From NCBI GenBank assembly GCA_964646605.1, contig CAZYEX010000137.1, forward strand, positions 62,001-126,000: a DNA stretch of 64,000 nt, read 5' to 3'. The DNA is from SBAX01 sp964646605 (GTDB lineage: Bacteria; Planctomycetota; Phycisphaerae; UBA1845). Positions 33,140 to 40,740 of the stretch are shown in pieces (the first letter of the stretch is position 1; each line of letters opens with the position of its first letter). The notes beneath the pieces are model-generated. The model did not search any database and had not been told where the DNA came from. It worked only from the letters and a program-made list of their open reading frames with translations. A program made the translations under genes and the position numbers.

Positions 33140-34182
33140 TCGATCCCCTTGGCCAGTTTCTCGCGCAATTCGGGTTTGGCGTAGACGTTGTCGTAGTTGA
33201 GCGGGTTGTCGATCACGCCGTGAAGCGTCTCGTCCTCGAAGTCACCCACCAGCGAGGCCGTGCCCTTGTCGCCCATGATGTCCTTGGTGAGTTGGTCCGC
33301 TCCGTTGGGGCCGTAGGAGAATAGCACCGGCACGCCCCCGTTGAGACGAATCAACTCCGTGGACGCCTCGTTCCAGTCCTCGTGATTGCTCGAGGGGATC
33401 TCGACATCCTCCTTCCAGTCGCGCTGGGCGAGGTAACTCAACGGGATGCCCCAGTCGTCGACGATGAAACGGACTTCAGAGTCGAACTCGCTATCCCATT
33501 CGGTATTGATGGTTGCGTCGCCGGGGTCAGGCCGAGAAAGGAAAATCGCCGGCTTGTCACCGTCGAGGGGTGCGGACGTCCGATTGCGGTCGGGAATGCG
33601 ATCCAAGATTGCCGAACCGGATTCGCTCAGCGTCTCAATGGCCAATATCATCGCAAGCAAATCGCGGTGCTCGACGCGGTCCTTGGCTAGGTCCGCGCCG
33701 TCCTTGAAATATCGCATGGCTTCCCAAGGCGGATTGGCGTCGGTGGCAATGATCTGCGCTTTTCCCGGGGCGAGTGACCGGCTGACGTTTGCCGGCCCAG
33801 TACTTCCGGGCAGCCCTCCGGGCGTGAACACTTCCAACTCATCCGGGGGATAGGCGCCGTAACGATCCGAGTAGCTGATCGTGTTCTTGGCAAGGTCGCC
33901 CTCGCCGGGCTTCTTGGGTTGTCGGGCTGAACTGATGGTCGGTCTGCCGCTCTGATCGCGTTTGAACTGCTCCAACGCCTCGCTGACCACGGTCAGGACG
34001 GACCGGGTGTTGTTGGTTCGACTCTTGTTAATCAACCCGGCGCTGGCGACCAGGATGGCGCTGACCAGAATGCCGATCACGATGATGACGATGAGCATTT
34101 CGACGAGGGTGAGAGCGCGGCTGCGGCAAGACTGAAGTGAGAAGTGAGAAGACTGAAAACCAAGAAACGGGCGGGCGGACAT
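33136..34182 (-). CDS. Pseudopilin, GspG-like
   Basis: 348 aa. SRALTLVEMLIVIIVIGILVSAILVAS gives Ala23|Leu24 with Glu28, so the mature N-terminus would begin with Leu instead of the usual Phe. After the helix, VVSEALEQFKRDQSGRP recalls the GspG/major pseudopilin pattern in which a partial calendar of residues lists a peptide chain, and VLFSYGPNGADQLTKD near the end parallels the GPDG..GTxDD loop of the neighbours. Residues 6-20 of the leader are encoded by heptad repeats. A purine-only stretch of GAAGxxx heptads stands in place of a normal ribosome site. Confidence 0.85.
   Translation of the reverse strand: MSARPFLGFQSSHFSLQSCRSRALTLVEMLIVIIVIGILVSAILVASAGLINKSRTNNTRSVLTVVSEALEQFKRDQSGRPTISSARQPKKPGEGDLAKNTISYSDRYGAYPPDELEVFTPGGLPGSTGPANVSRSLAPGKAQIIATDANPPWEAMRYFKDGADLAKDRVEHRDLLAMILAIETLSESGSAILDRIPDRNRTSAPLDGDKPAIFLSRPDPGDATINTEWDSEFDSEVRFIVDDWGIPLSYLAQRDWKEDVEIPSSNHEDWNEASTELIRLNGGVPVLFSYGPNGADQLTKDIMGDKGTASLVGDFEDETLHGVIDNPLNYDNVYAKPELREKLAKGIE
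34125..34166 (-). repeat. Heptad repeat inside pseudopilin leader
   Basis: Six units in 7-bp register on the plus strand: GGCAAGA, CTGAAGT, GAGAAGT, GAGAAGA, CTGAAAA, CCAAGAA. The array encodes residues 6-20 of the pseudopilin starting at 34182 and ends three codons before its cleavage site. Confidence 0.75.
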
Positions 34183-34234
34183 CTTCTTCTCTCTTCTAAC
34201 TTCAGTCTTCCGTCTTCGATCTTCAGTCTTCCTA
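34183..34234 (-). repeat. Heptad repeat GAAGxxx filling an intergenic gap
   Basis: Plus strand CTTCTAA, CTTCAGT, CTTCCGT, CTTCGAT, CTTCAGT, CTTCCTA (34193-34234) in exact register, continued by CTTC-rich DNA to the next ATG at 34182. The array runs from the stop codon of one pseudopilin (its CTA is part of the last unit) to the start of the next. Confidence 0.85.
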
Positions 34235-35317
34235 TTCCGTTTTCCGCGTCCAATTCGTCACGTCGTCGGCCGTGCCGTAGCGGGCGTCGGGACCGGCGCT
34301 GACCAGCAGGTAGGAGTCCTTCTGCACCGGCGTGGGCCTCGCTTTGACCGACGTATCGAGGATGAATCGGAAGAACGAATGATCGTACTGCGTGTCCGTC
34401 AAGATCGTCTGGGGGTTGTAGTTCTGAACCGGCGGGTCGGGGACCTTGGCGACGGCGATGTTGTGGTAACACTTACCCCCGTTGCAAGTTCCTTCCGTGC
34501 CCTGCCCGAAGTCCAGACCATCATCGTTCTGTATTTGGCTGTCGCTACCCGTGATCACCCCGTTGTCCTCTTGCCAGAAAATCCCCGGCTCGCCCGATTT
34601 GCCGACCATCTTGATTCCCGCCGGACTGGCGCGGTAGTAAAGGATGGGATGGTCCCAGGGGTCGAGGAACACGCGCTCCCCGATAGCAGGGTCCGCACCT
34701 GCGGGCAACTTGAGGAGCTTTCCGCGATTGAAGAGGTCCTCGAACGACGCCGCGGCTTCCTTCATCTTTTCATCGACGTATCCGCCGCCGCCGTAGCGCG
34801 GGAACTTCTCTTTGCCCTTGTCGTCGATCGCGTAGATGCCGGATTTCTTGGGATCCGCGTCGAATTTCTTGTGCGTGTCGTCAGACCAGAGTCCCTTGGA
34901 ATCGCGGTTGATGTCGCGAAAGCCCGGCGTGCCCAGTCCGTCCGCTCCGATCATGGCATGCACGAGCAAATGGGCCCCGGCGATACGGACCTTCGTATTT
35001 GCATCTTCACCTTGTGGGTTAGCGATCTTCTGGCGGTCGGTCGGAGGATCCGTGTCATCCCCAGCAGATGGAGGAAGCGCTCCGCCCAGCGCCGCCTCGG
35101 CCCGGAAGGTCTGCAACCCGGTGTCCAAAGCCCGGAACTGGGCATTGGCTTGCGCGTATTTGGCTTTCTCCCGCACGGTCGAAAAGGCGGGCAGGAGCGC
35201 TGCGAGAAGAAGAGCGATGATGGCGATCACCACCAGCATTTCCACCAAGGTGAAGGCCCTCCAATGGTCGTATTGCCGGCTCGCTCTCATGTCGTTCGTC
35301 CTTTGTTTAGGCATCAA
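34232..35317 (-). CDS. Pseudopilin, GspG-like
   Basis: 361 aa. WRAFTLVEMLVVIAIIALLLAALLPAF gives Ala21|Phe22 and Glu26, then the long helix FSTVREKAKYAQANAQFRALDTGLQTF. The C-terminus LLVSAGPDARYGTADDVTNW is the calcium-loop type ending seen in GspG-like major pseudopilins. Gly/Asp-rich middle with many aromatic residues. The ATG overlaps the preceding pseudopilin stop by 4 nt (ATGA at 35314). Probably a structural subunit of the pseudopilus; which of the five is the major one cannot be told. Confidence 0.87.
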   Translation of the reverse strand: MMPKQRTNDMRASRQYDHWRAFTLVEMLVVIAIIALLLAALLPAFSTVREKAKYAQANAQFRALDTGLQTFRAEAALGGALPPSAGDDTDPPTDRQKIANPQGEDANTKVRIAGAHLLVHAMIGADGLGTPGFRDINRDSKGLWSDDTHKKFDADPKKSGIYAIDDKGKEKFPRYGGGGYVDEKMKEAAASFEDLFNRGKLLKLPAGADPAIGERVFLDPWDHPILYYRASPAGIKMVGKSGEPGIFWQEDNGVITGSDSQIQNDDGLDFGQGTEGTCNGGKCYHNIAVAKVPDPPVQNYNPQTILTDTQYDHSFFRFILDTSVKARPTPVQKDSYLLVSAGPDARYGTADDVTNWTRKTE

Positions 35318-36423
35318 TCCTGGGGCCAGGGCGGGAGATTGGAAGGATCGTCAGCGGTGCCGAATCGGCCGTCCACCCCGGCGCTGATGAGCAGGTAGGT
35401 ATCCGAATTCACCGGTCGCAGCGGCACGTTCTCGGCGCGCTGGGTGGCGAGACCTGCGAACAGTTTCCGATCAATCACGTGGCGGGCGAAGGTCTCACGG
35501 TTGGCGTCGGCCACGATCTCGATACGGGTGAACCTAGCCCCGGAGCGGGCGATGGGGTGGGGACGTGCGGCGTTGCCGAAGTCCCACCCCGCCTCCTCCT
35601 CCGTCCCTGTGAACCCGACGTTATCCTCGTGAAAATAAAACGGCGGCCCCTCTTGCTGGATGCCACCGGTGTACTCATTCGTCAGCTCATGCTTGTCGCC
35701 GACCATATTCGTGGGTCGGCCATGCGTATTCGCCGCGTAGTAGAGAATCGGCTGATCAAATGCATCCACGATCACGGGAAGTTCTTGCATTCCGCGGAGG
35801 TTGTTGTTGTCCGTCCAACCGGGGAAAAGAGTCATGTTCGGACGGCCCGGAAGCTGCCTTGTTTTTCGTGTCGGGGTCCCGTTGGGATCAAGGTAAAGCT
35901 GCGTCCCTCGATCGGTAATCGCCTTCCCCGGTCCCAGGGCGTTCGCGGTATACCATTTGAACGGTTCCTTCCGGATGTCATCGACATTGGGGACCAAGCT
36001 GCGCTTGATGTAGCCCAATTGGTCCACGCCCATGAGCATCGCGGGAAGCCAATGGGCGCCGTAAACAACCGGATTGGCGGGCAGGAACGGAAACTGACCG
36101 AGCTCGGGTTGGAAGCTGAAATCCTTATGGATCGGCGGATGCGAGAACGACGGAGGATACCCGTTGGTTTGCGGGAACTCGGAGCCGTTGTCCTGCTTGA
36201 ACATCTCCAGGCCGACCTTCACCGACTCGATCGTTTTGAGGGTGGTCAGTTTCTTCGCCGCATTGCGGGCACTGCCCAGCGACGGAATCAGGATTCCGAT
36301 GAGCAGCGAGATGATGAAAATCACAGTGAGCAGCTCGACGAGCGAGAAGCCTCGCCGGCGCCGGGCTCGAGCCTCGCCTCGCGGCGGGCGGGCATCTCGG
36401 TTCTGTCCTGCGCGGGGGTGCAT
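35314..36423 (-). CDS. Pseudopilin, GspG-like, first of five
   Basis: 369 aa. RRGFSLVELLTVIFIISLLIGILIPSL has the canonical Gly25|Phe26 cleavage site and Glu30; it is the only one of the five with Gly before the cut. The leader is rich in Arg. LGSARNAAKKLTTLKTIESVKVGLEMFKQDNG is the expected helix, and YLLISAGVDGRFGTADDPSN near the C-terminus is the calcium-loop type found in major pseudopilins. It follows the gspF gene by 24 nt and overlaps the next gene by 4 nt. Confidence 0.88.
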   Translation of the reverse strand: MHPRAGQNRDARPPRGEARARRRRGFSLVELLTVIFIISLLIGILIPSLGSARNAAKKLTTLKTIESVKVGLEMFKQDNGSEFPQTNGYPPSFSHPPIHKDFSFQPELGQFPFLPANPVVYGAHWLPAMLMGVDQLGYIKRSLVPNVDDIRKEPFKWYTANALGPGKAITDRGTQLYLDPNGTPTRKTRQLPGRPNMTLFPGWTDNNNLRGMQELPVIVDAFDQPILYYAANTHGRPTNMVGDKHELTNEYTGGIQQEGPPFYFHEDNVGFTGTEEEAGWDFGNAARPHPIARSGARFTRIEIVADANRETFARHVIDRKLFAGLATQRAENVPLRPVNSDTYLLISAGVDGRFGTADDPSNLPPWPQD

Positions 36424-36447
36424 CCAGTTCGTTCCTTTCTTCTCGCC

Positions 36448-37701
36448 TTAGCCCTGCGAAACCGATTGAATCAACTGCACCAGGGGCATGAACAAGGCGA
36501 TGACAATGAACCCCACCATGCCGCCCAGCACCACGACCATGATCGGTTCGAGCAGGGACACCAAGCTGGCTACCGTGACGTCGACCTCTTCCTCGTACGT
36601 ATCCGCGACCTTGAGGAGCATCTTGTCCAGCTCACCGGTTTCCTCGCCGACGTCGATCATGTTGGTCACCAGCCCGTCGACGACGTTGGCCGCCCGAAGC
36701 GGCGCCGCGAAACTCTCGCCCTCGCGGATGGAATCATGCACCTTTTCCATGGCCCGGGCGTAGACCTCGTTGCCCGCCGTCTCCTTGGTGATCTTCAGGG
36801 CTTCGAGGATCGGCACGCCGGCGCTGATGAGCGTACCGAGGGTTCGACCGAAACGGGCCACGGAGGTCTTCTGCACCAAGGTCCCCAAAACAGGTATCTT
36901 CAAAGCCACGAAGTCCACTACGTATCGCCCGCCCTGCGAAGAGCGGACCAGCTTAAACAAGGCGATCGCCGCCACGGGGCCGAAGAGAATCATCATCCAT
37001 CCAGGCAGCGGCCTGCCGTTGACCACCCATTCCGACGTGCCCAGAAGCACGAGCGTCACGCCGGGCAAGGTCACGTCGAAGTCGGCGAAGATTTCCTTGA
37101 ACTTCGGAATGACGAAGATCATGATGCCCACCACGATTCCCCCGGCAAAGGTGATCACGACGGCGGGATAGATCATGGCCCCGATGATCTTCCTCTTGAG
37201 CTTCTCGGCTTTCTCCATGAACTCGGCAAGGCGTTGCAAAATGACGTCGAGCACGCCGCCCGTCTCGCCTGCGGCCACCATGTTGACATACAGGCGGTTG
37301 AAGGCTTTGGGATGCTTGCCGCACGCCTCGGAGAGCGTCGAACCGCCCTCGATTTCCTCGCCAACGGCGCGCAGAATGTTCTTGAGCGTTCCCGGTTTCT
37401 GCTGCTCGGCCAGGATGTGCAGGCTGCGAAGGATCGGCAGACCGGCGTCTTGCAGGGTGGACAACTGGCGGGTGATCTGCGTGATGTTCTTGGTCTTGAC
37501 CCGTCCAAAGCCGAACGACCGGCCCTTCTTCTTTTTCCCGGTCGCGGCTTTGGCCTTGGCGCCGCCTTTTTCGCGGATGCGGGTGGGGAAATAGCCCAGG
37601 TTGCGGATCTTGGCCAAGGCGTCTTCGGAGGAGAGCGCCTCCAACTCGTCCTTGACCTGCTGCCCGGCCTGGTTCATCGCTTCATAGGCAAAAGTCGCCA
37701 T
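36448..37701 (-). CDS. gspF: Type II secretion/type IV pilus inner-membrane platform protein
   Basis: 417 aa. N-terminal MATFAYEAMNQAGQQVKDELEALS is the usual start; two GspF/PilC cytoplasmic domains (about 75-195 and 280-400) each precede membrane segments, such as YPAVVITFAGGIVVGIMIFVIP and MVVVLGGMVGFIVIALFMPLV. AGETGGVLDVILQRLAEFMEKAEKLKRKI and VGEETGELDKMLLKVADTYEEEV are the paired family motifs. This is the platform on which the assembly ATPase drives pseudopilin insertion. GGTGAG before the ATG; gspE lies 48 nt upstream, separated by octad repeats. Confidence 0.94.
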   Translation of the reverse strand: MATFAYEAMNQAGQQVKDELEALSSEDALAKIRNLGYFPTRIREKGGAKAKAATGKKKKGRSFGFGRVKTKNITQITRQLSTLQDAGLPILRSLHILAEQQKPGTLKNILRAVGEEIEGGSTLSEACGKHPKAFNRLYVNMVAAGETGGVLDVILQRLAEFMEKAEKLKRKIIGAMIYPAVVITFAGGIVVGIMIFVIPKFKEIFADFDVTLPGVTLVLLGTSEWVVNGRPLPGWMMILFGPVAAIALFKLVRSSQGGRYVVDFVALKIPVLGTLVQKTSVARFGRTLGTLISAGVPILEALKITKETAGNEVYARAMEKVHDSIREGESFAAPLRAANVVDGLVTNMIDVGEETGELDKMLLKVADTYEEEVDVTVASLVSLLEPIMVVVLGGMVGFIVIALFMPLVQLIQSVSQG

Positions 37702-37710
37702 AACTCACCG

Positions 37711-37749
37711 TTGTTTGTTTCTGCGTTTCTGCTGTCTGCGTTTCAGTGT
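37711..37749 (-). repeat. Octad words ACGCAGAA between gspE and gspF
   Basis: Read along the genes: ACACTGAA, ACGCAGAC, AGCAGAA, ACGCAGAA, ACAAACAA. They fill most of the gap from the gspE stop to the gspF ribosome site. Same word family as 29170-29199 and 9784-9816. Confidence 0.65.
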
Positions 37750-39564
37750 TTACTCTTCGATGATCGTTTCCTTGACCACTTCGTCGAGGGAGGTGATGCC
37801 TTCGTAGATGGCCATCAACCCCGCGTCGCGGAGGGTCCGCATTCCCCGTTTCACGGCTTCGTGGCGGAGGACCGCGGTCGAGGCCCGGCGCATGACCATC
37901 TCGCGCATGGCGTCGTCCAGCGGCATGATCTCATAAATCCCGATTCGTCCGCGGTACCCGGTGTTGTTGCAATAGTCACACCCCTTGCCGAAGAAGAACG
38001 ACCGATCGCCGACGTCCTCGCGCCGCAGGGCCACCTCCATGAGCTGCGTCTCGGTCGGCTTGTACTCCGCCTTGCAGTTGAGGCAGATACGCCGCACCAG
38101 GCGCTGCGCGACGATCGCTTCCAGCGTCGCCGTAATCAAAAACGGCTCCAACCCCAAGTCCAGCAAGCGCGCAATGGCCGACGGGGCGTCGTTTGTGTGA
38201 AGGGTCGAAAAGACCAGGTGTCCCGTCAACGCGGCCTGAACGCTGATCTGGGCCGTTTCCAGGTCGCGGATCTCGCCGACCAGGATAATATCGGGGTCCT
38301 GACGCAAGAACGACCGCAGAGCACGGGCAAAGGTCAGCCCCACCTCCGGCCGTACCTGGGTCTGGACCAAACCGTCGATGTCGTATTCCACGGGGTCCTC
38401 GGCGGTGAGGATTTTCACGTCCGGTTTGTTCAGTTCCGAGAGGGCCGCGTAGAGCGTGGTCGTCTTTCCTGATCCCGTGGGTCCGGTGTTGATGACGATC
38501 CCGTTGGGCTTGTGCATGAGCTGGCGGAGGACGCCCAGCTCCTCGTCGCGCATGCCGATCTTGTCCAGGCTCAACTGGACGTTGGAGCGGTCGAGCACGC
38601 GGAGCACGACGCTCTCCCCGAACATGGTGGGAAGAACGCTGACCCGCAGGTCGATGGGCACGCCGCGAAGTTGCAACTCGATGCGCCCGTCCTGGGGAAG
38701 TCGGCGTTCGGCAATGTCCAGGTTGGCCATGACCTTGATACGCGAGGCAATCGCCAAGGCCACGTAACGCGGCGGCGGCACCATTTCGTAGAGCACGCCG
38801 TCGATGCGGTAGCGCATCTTGAACTCGTCGTCAAACGGTTCGAAGTGGATATCGCTGGCCTTGTCCTTGATCGCTTGCAGAAGAACGAGGTTGAGCAGTT
38901 TCTTGACCGGGTTGGACTCGATCATCTCCTTGATGTCGGCGAGGTCGATGCTGTCACCCCGGCCTTGGAACTTGGCCAGGTCTTCGTCCTCGCTCAGTTC
39001 GTCGATGATGTTGGTGATCGACTCCTGTTCGCCCTCTGGGTAGTAACGGGCGAGGGCGGTTTGCAACTCCGCCGGAGTGCAGAGGAACGCCTTGATGTTG
39101 AACCCCAGCAAGGTCTTGAGGTCGTCGGTGGCCAGGAAGTTGTCGGGGTTGTCCATGGCCAGCGAGAGTTCCTTGCGCTCGCGGTTGAGCTCGAAGGGCA
39201 TGACGCGATAGGTCTGAGCCATCTGGGAGGTCATGGCCGCGACCGCTTCGGCGGGAACGTCCAGTTTGGCCAAATCTACCGCGCCCATTCCGCTTTGCGC
39301 CGCACGGGCGATGTTCAGCTCGTCGCCCGTGATGTAGCCGAGCTCGACCAGAATCTGCCCCAGCGGCTGCCGCTTCTGTTTTTGGATGTCGAGGGCCTCT
39401 TGCACCTGCTGACGGCGCAGGCGGCCCATCTTGATGAGAACTCGTCCCAGCTGTCGGCCGCGAAGTAGCTCGATGGGCGGCATCTTCAGCTTGCCCTTGG
39501 GAGTGACCGGCGGCGGCGCGGGTTTGGACGCGGCGGGATTGGCGGCGGGTTGCGTGCTCATCAT
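37750..39564 (-). CDS. gspE: Type II secretion/type IV pilus assembly ATPase
   Basis: 604 aa. An N-terminal Pro/Ala-rich tail and MshEN-type domain (LLRGRQLGRVLIKMGRL, QPLGQILVELGYIT) precede the ATPase core: SDIHFEPF, Walker A GPTGSGKTTT near residue 362, Asp box EDPVEYDIDG, Walker B IILVGEIRD, His box LVFSTLHTNDAPSA, and a zinc site (CLNCKAEY, CDYCNNTGYRGR) near residues 500-545. Powers pseudopilus or pilus assembly. One of two PilB-type ATPases here; the other is at 40741-42450. Overlaps pilT by 4 nt. Confidence 0.94.
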   Translation of the reverse strand: MMSTQPAANPAASKPAPPPVTPKGKLKMPPIELLRGRQLGRVLIKMGRLRRQQVQEALDIQKQKRQPLGQILVELGYITGDELNIARAAQSGMGAVDLAKLDVPAEAVAAMTSQMAQTYRVMPFELNRERKELSLAMDNPDNFLATDDLKTLLGFNIKAFLCTPAELQTALARYYPEGEQESITNIIDELSEDEDLAKFQGRGDSIDLADIKEMIESNPVKKLLNLVLLQAIKDKASDIHFEPFDDEFKMRYRIDGVLYEMVPPPRYVALAIASRIKVMANLDIAERRLPQDGRIELQLRGVPIDLRVSVLPTMFGESVVLRVLDRSNVQLSLDKIGMRDEELGVLRQLMHKPNGIVINTGPTGSGKTTTLYAALSELNKPDVKILTAEDPVEYDIDGLVQTQVRPEVGLTFARALRSFLRQDPDIILVGEIRDLETAQISVQAALTGHLVFSTLHTNDAPSAIARLLDLGLEPFLITATLEAIVAQRLVRRICLNCKAEYKPTETQLMEVALRREDVGDRSFFFGKGCDYCNNTGYRGRIGIYEIMPLDDAMREMVMRRASTAVLRHEAVKRGMRTLRDAGLMAIYEGITSLDEVVKETIIEE

Positions 39565-40709
39565 CCGGTCCTCAACGTCGGTGTGGGCGGTTCCTCACCC
39601 TCTTCGCCGGGCTTCTTACCCATGTCGCTGACATCCATGCCGCGGCGGTGGGCGTCGATCTTGTCTTGCAAGGACCCAGGATGTCGCGAGCGGTCCACGC
39701 AGTCCTCAGCGTTGATGACACCCTGTTCATAGAGCGACCAAAGGTGCTCGTCGAGAAGCTGCATGCCGTATTTCTTTCCGGTCTGGATCATCGAGTCGAT
39801 ACGGAAGGTCTTGTTCTCGCGGATGAGGTTGGAGATAGCGGGGGTCACCACCATGAATTCATAGGCCGCGATCATTCCCTTCGGTTGCTTCGGCAACAGG
39901 GCTTGGGATAGCGCAGCGATCAGGTTGGTCGAAAGCTGTACGCGAATCTGCTCTTGTTGCTCGTGCGGGAAGGCGTCGATGATACGGTTAATTGTTCCCT
40001 GGCAACCGGTGGTGTGCAGCGTGCTAAAGACCAAGTGTCCGGTCTCCGCGGCGCGGATCGCGGCCCCGATGGTTTCCAGGTCGCGAAGCTCGCCGACCAG
40101 AATCACATCGGGGTCCATACGCAACACACGGCGTAGGGCCTCGGAAAAACTGGGCACGTCGTTGCCGATCTCGCGTTGATTTACCAGTGACTTCTTGTGG
40201 ACGTGGTAGTATTCGATGGGGTCTTCCATGGTGACGATGTGGCGGTCCAGGTTCTTGTTGATGTAATCCAACATCGTCGCCAGGGTCGTGGTCTTTCCCG
40301 AACCCGTCGGCCCGGTCACCAGGAACATCCCCCGCGGTCGCCGACACAAGGCCCGGCAAATCTGCGGTAGCCCGATTTCATCGAAAGTGAGCAGTTTGCT
40401 GGGGATGAGCCGCAAGACCATGGCGATGTTCCCCTTCTGCTTGAAGACCGAAACACGGAAGCGCCCCGCATCCCCAAAGGCGAAAGCATAGTCCGTCCCG
40501 CCTTCCTCCTGGAGTTCCTGCTGGTTGCGTTCCGGGGTGATGGCCTTCATCAGGGCCACGGCGTCGTCCGGCGCCAGAACCTTCGTCTCCAGGTTCCGAA
40601 GGTGCCCGTGCAGACGGATGACCGGCGGGCGGCCCACCGTCAGGTGCAAGTCGGAAGCCCCTTGCTTGATCACCGTCTCCAGAAGTCGATCAATATGGAT
40701 GGTCGCCAT
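39561..40709 (-). CDS. pilT: Twitching motility/pilus retraction ATPase
   Basis: 382 aa. Short N-terminal PAS-like domain (KQGASDLHLTVGRPPVIRLHG), then Walker A GPTGSGKTTTLATMLD near residue 131, EDPIEYYHVHKKSLVNQREIG, Walker B ILVGELRD and AAETGHLVFSTLHTTGC, the PilT versions of the motifs (AETGHLV and no zinc site). Retracts type IV pili. Its presence suggests the operon makes a dynamic fibre, not only a secretion piston. C-terminal tail is rich in Glu, Pro and Gly. ATG overlaps the second ATPase gene region by 4 nt downstream (gspE). Confidence 0.94.
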   Translation of the reverse strand: MATIHIDRLLETVIKQGASDLHLTVGRPPVIRLHGHLRNLETKVLAPDDAVALMKAITPERNQQELQEEGGTDYAFAFGDAGRFRVSVFKQKGNIAMVLRLIPSKLLTFDEIGLPQICRALCRRPRGMFLVTGPTGSGKTTTLATMLDYINKNLDRHIVTMEDPIEYYHVHKKSLVNQREIGNDVPSFSEALRRVLRMDPDVILVGELRDLETIGAAIRAAETGHLVFSTLHTTGCQGTINRIIDAFPHEQQEQIRVQLSTNLIAALSQALLPKQPKGMIAAYEFMVVTPAISNLIRENKTFRIDSMIQTGKKYGMQLLDEHLWSLYEQGVINAEDCVDRSRHPGSLQDKIDAHRRGMDVSDMGKKPGEEGEEPPTPTLRTG

Positions 40710-40740
40710 GCGGGTCGCTCAGTCTGCGTGTGTCGGTTTC

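Noticed and set aside
35479..38472. 997-codon open frame on the plus strand
   Set aside because: It lies antisense to gspF, gspE and pseudopilin genes with clear motifs; GC-rich codon use leaves the opposite strand open. No domain or start site.
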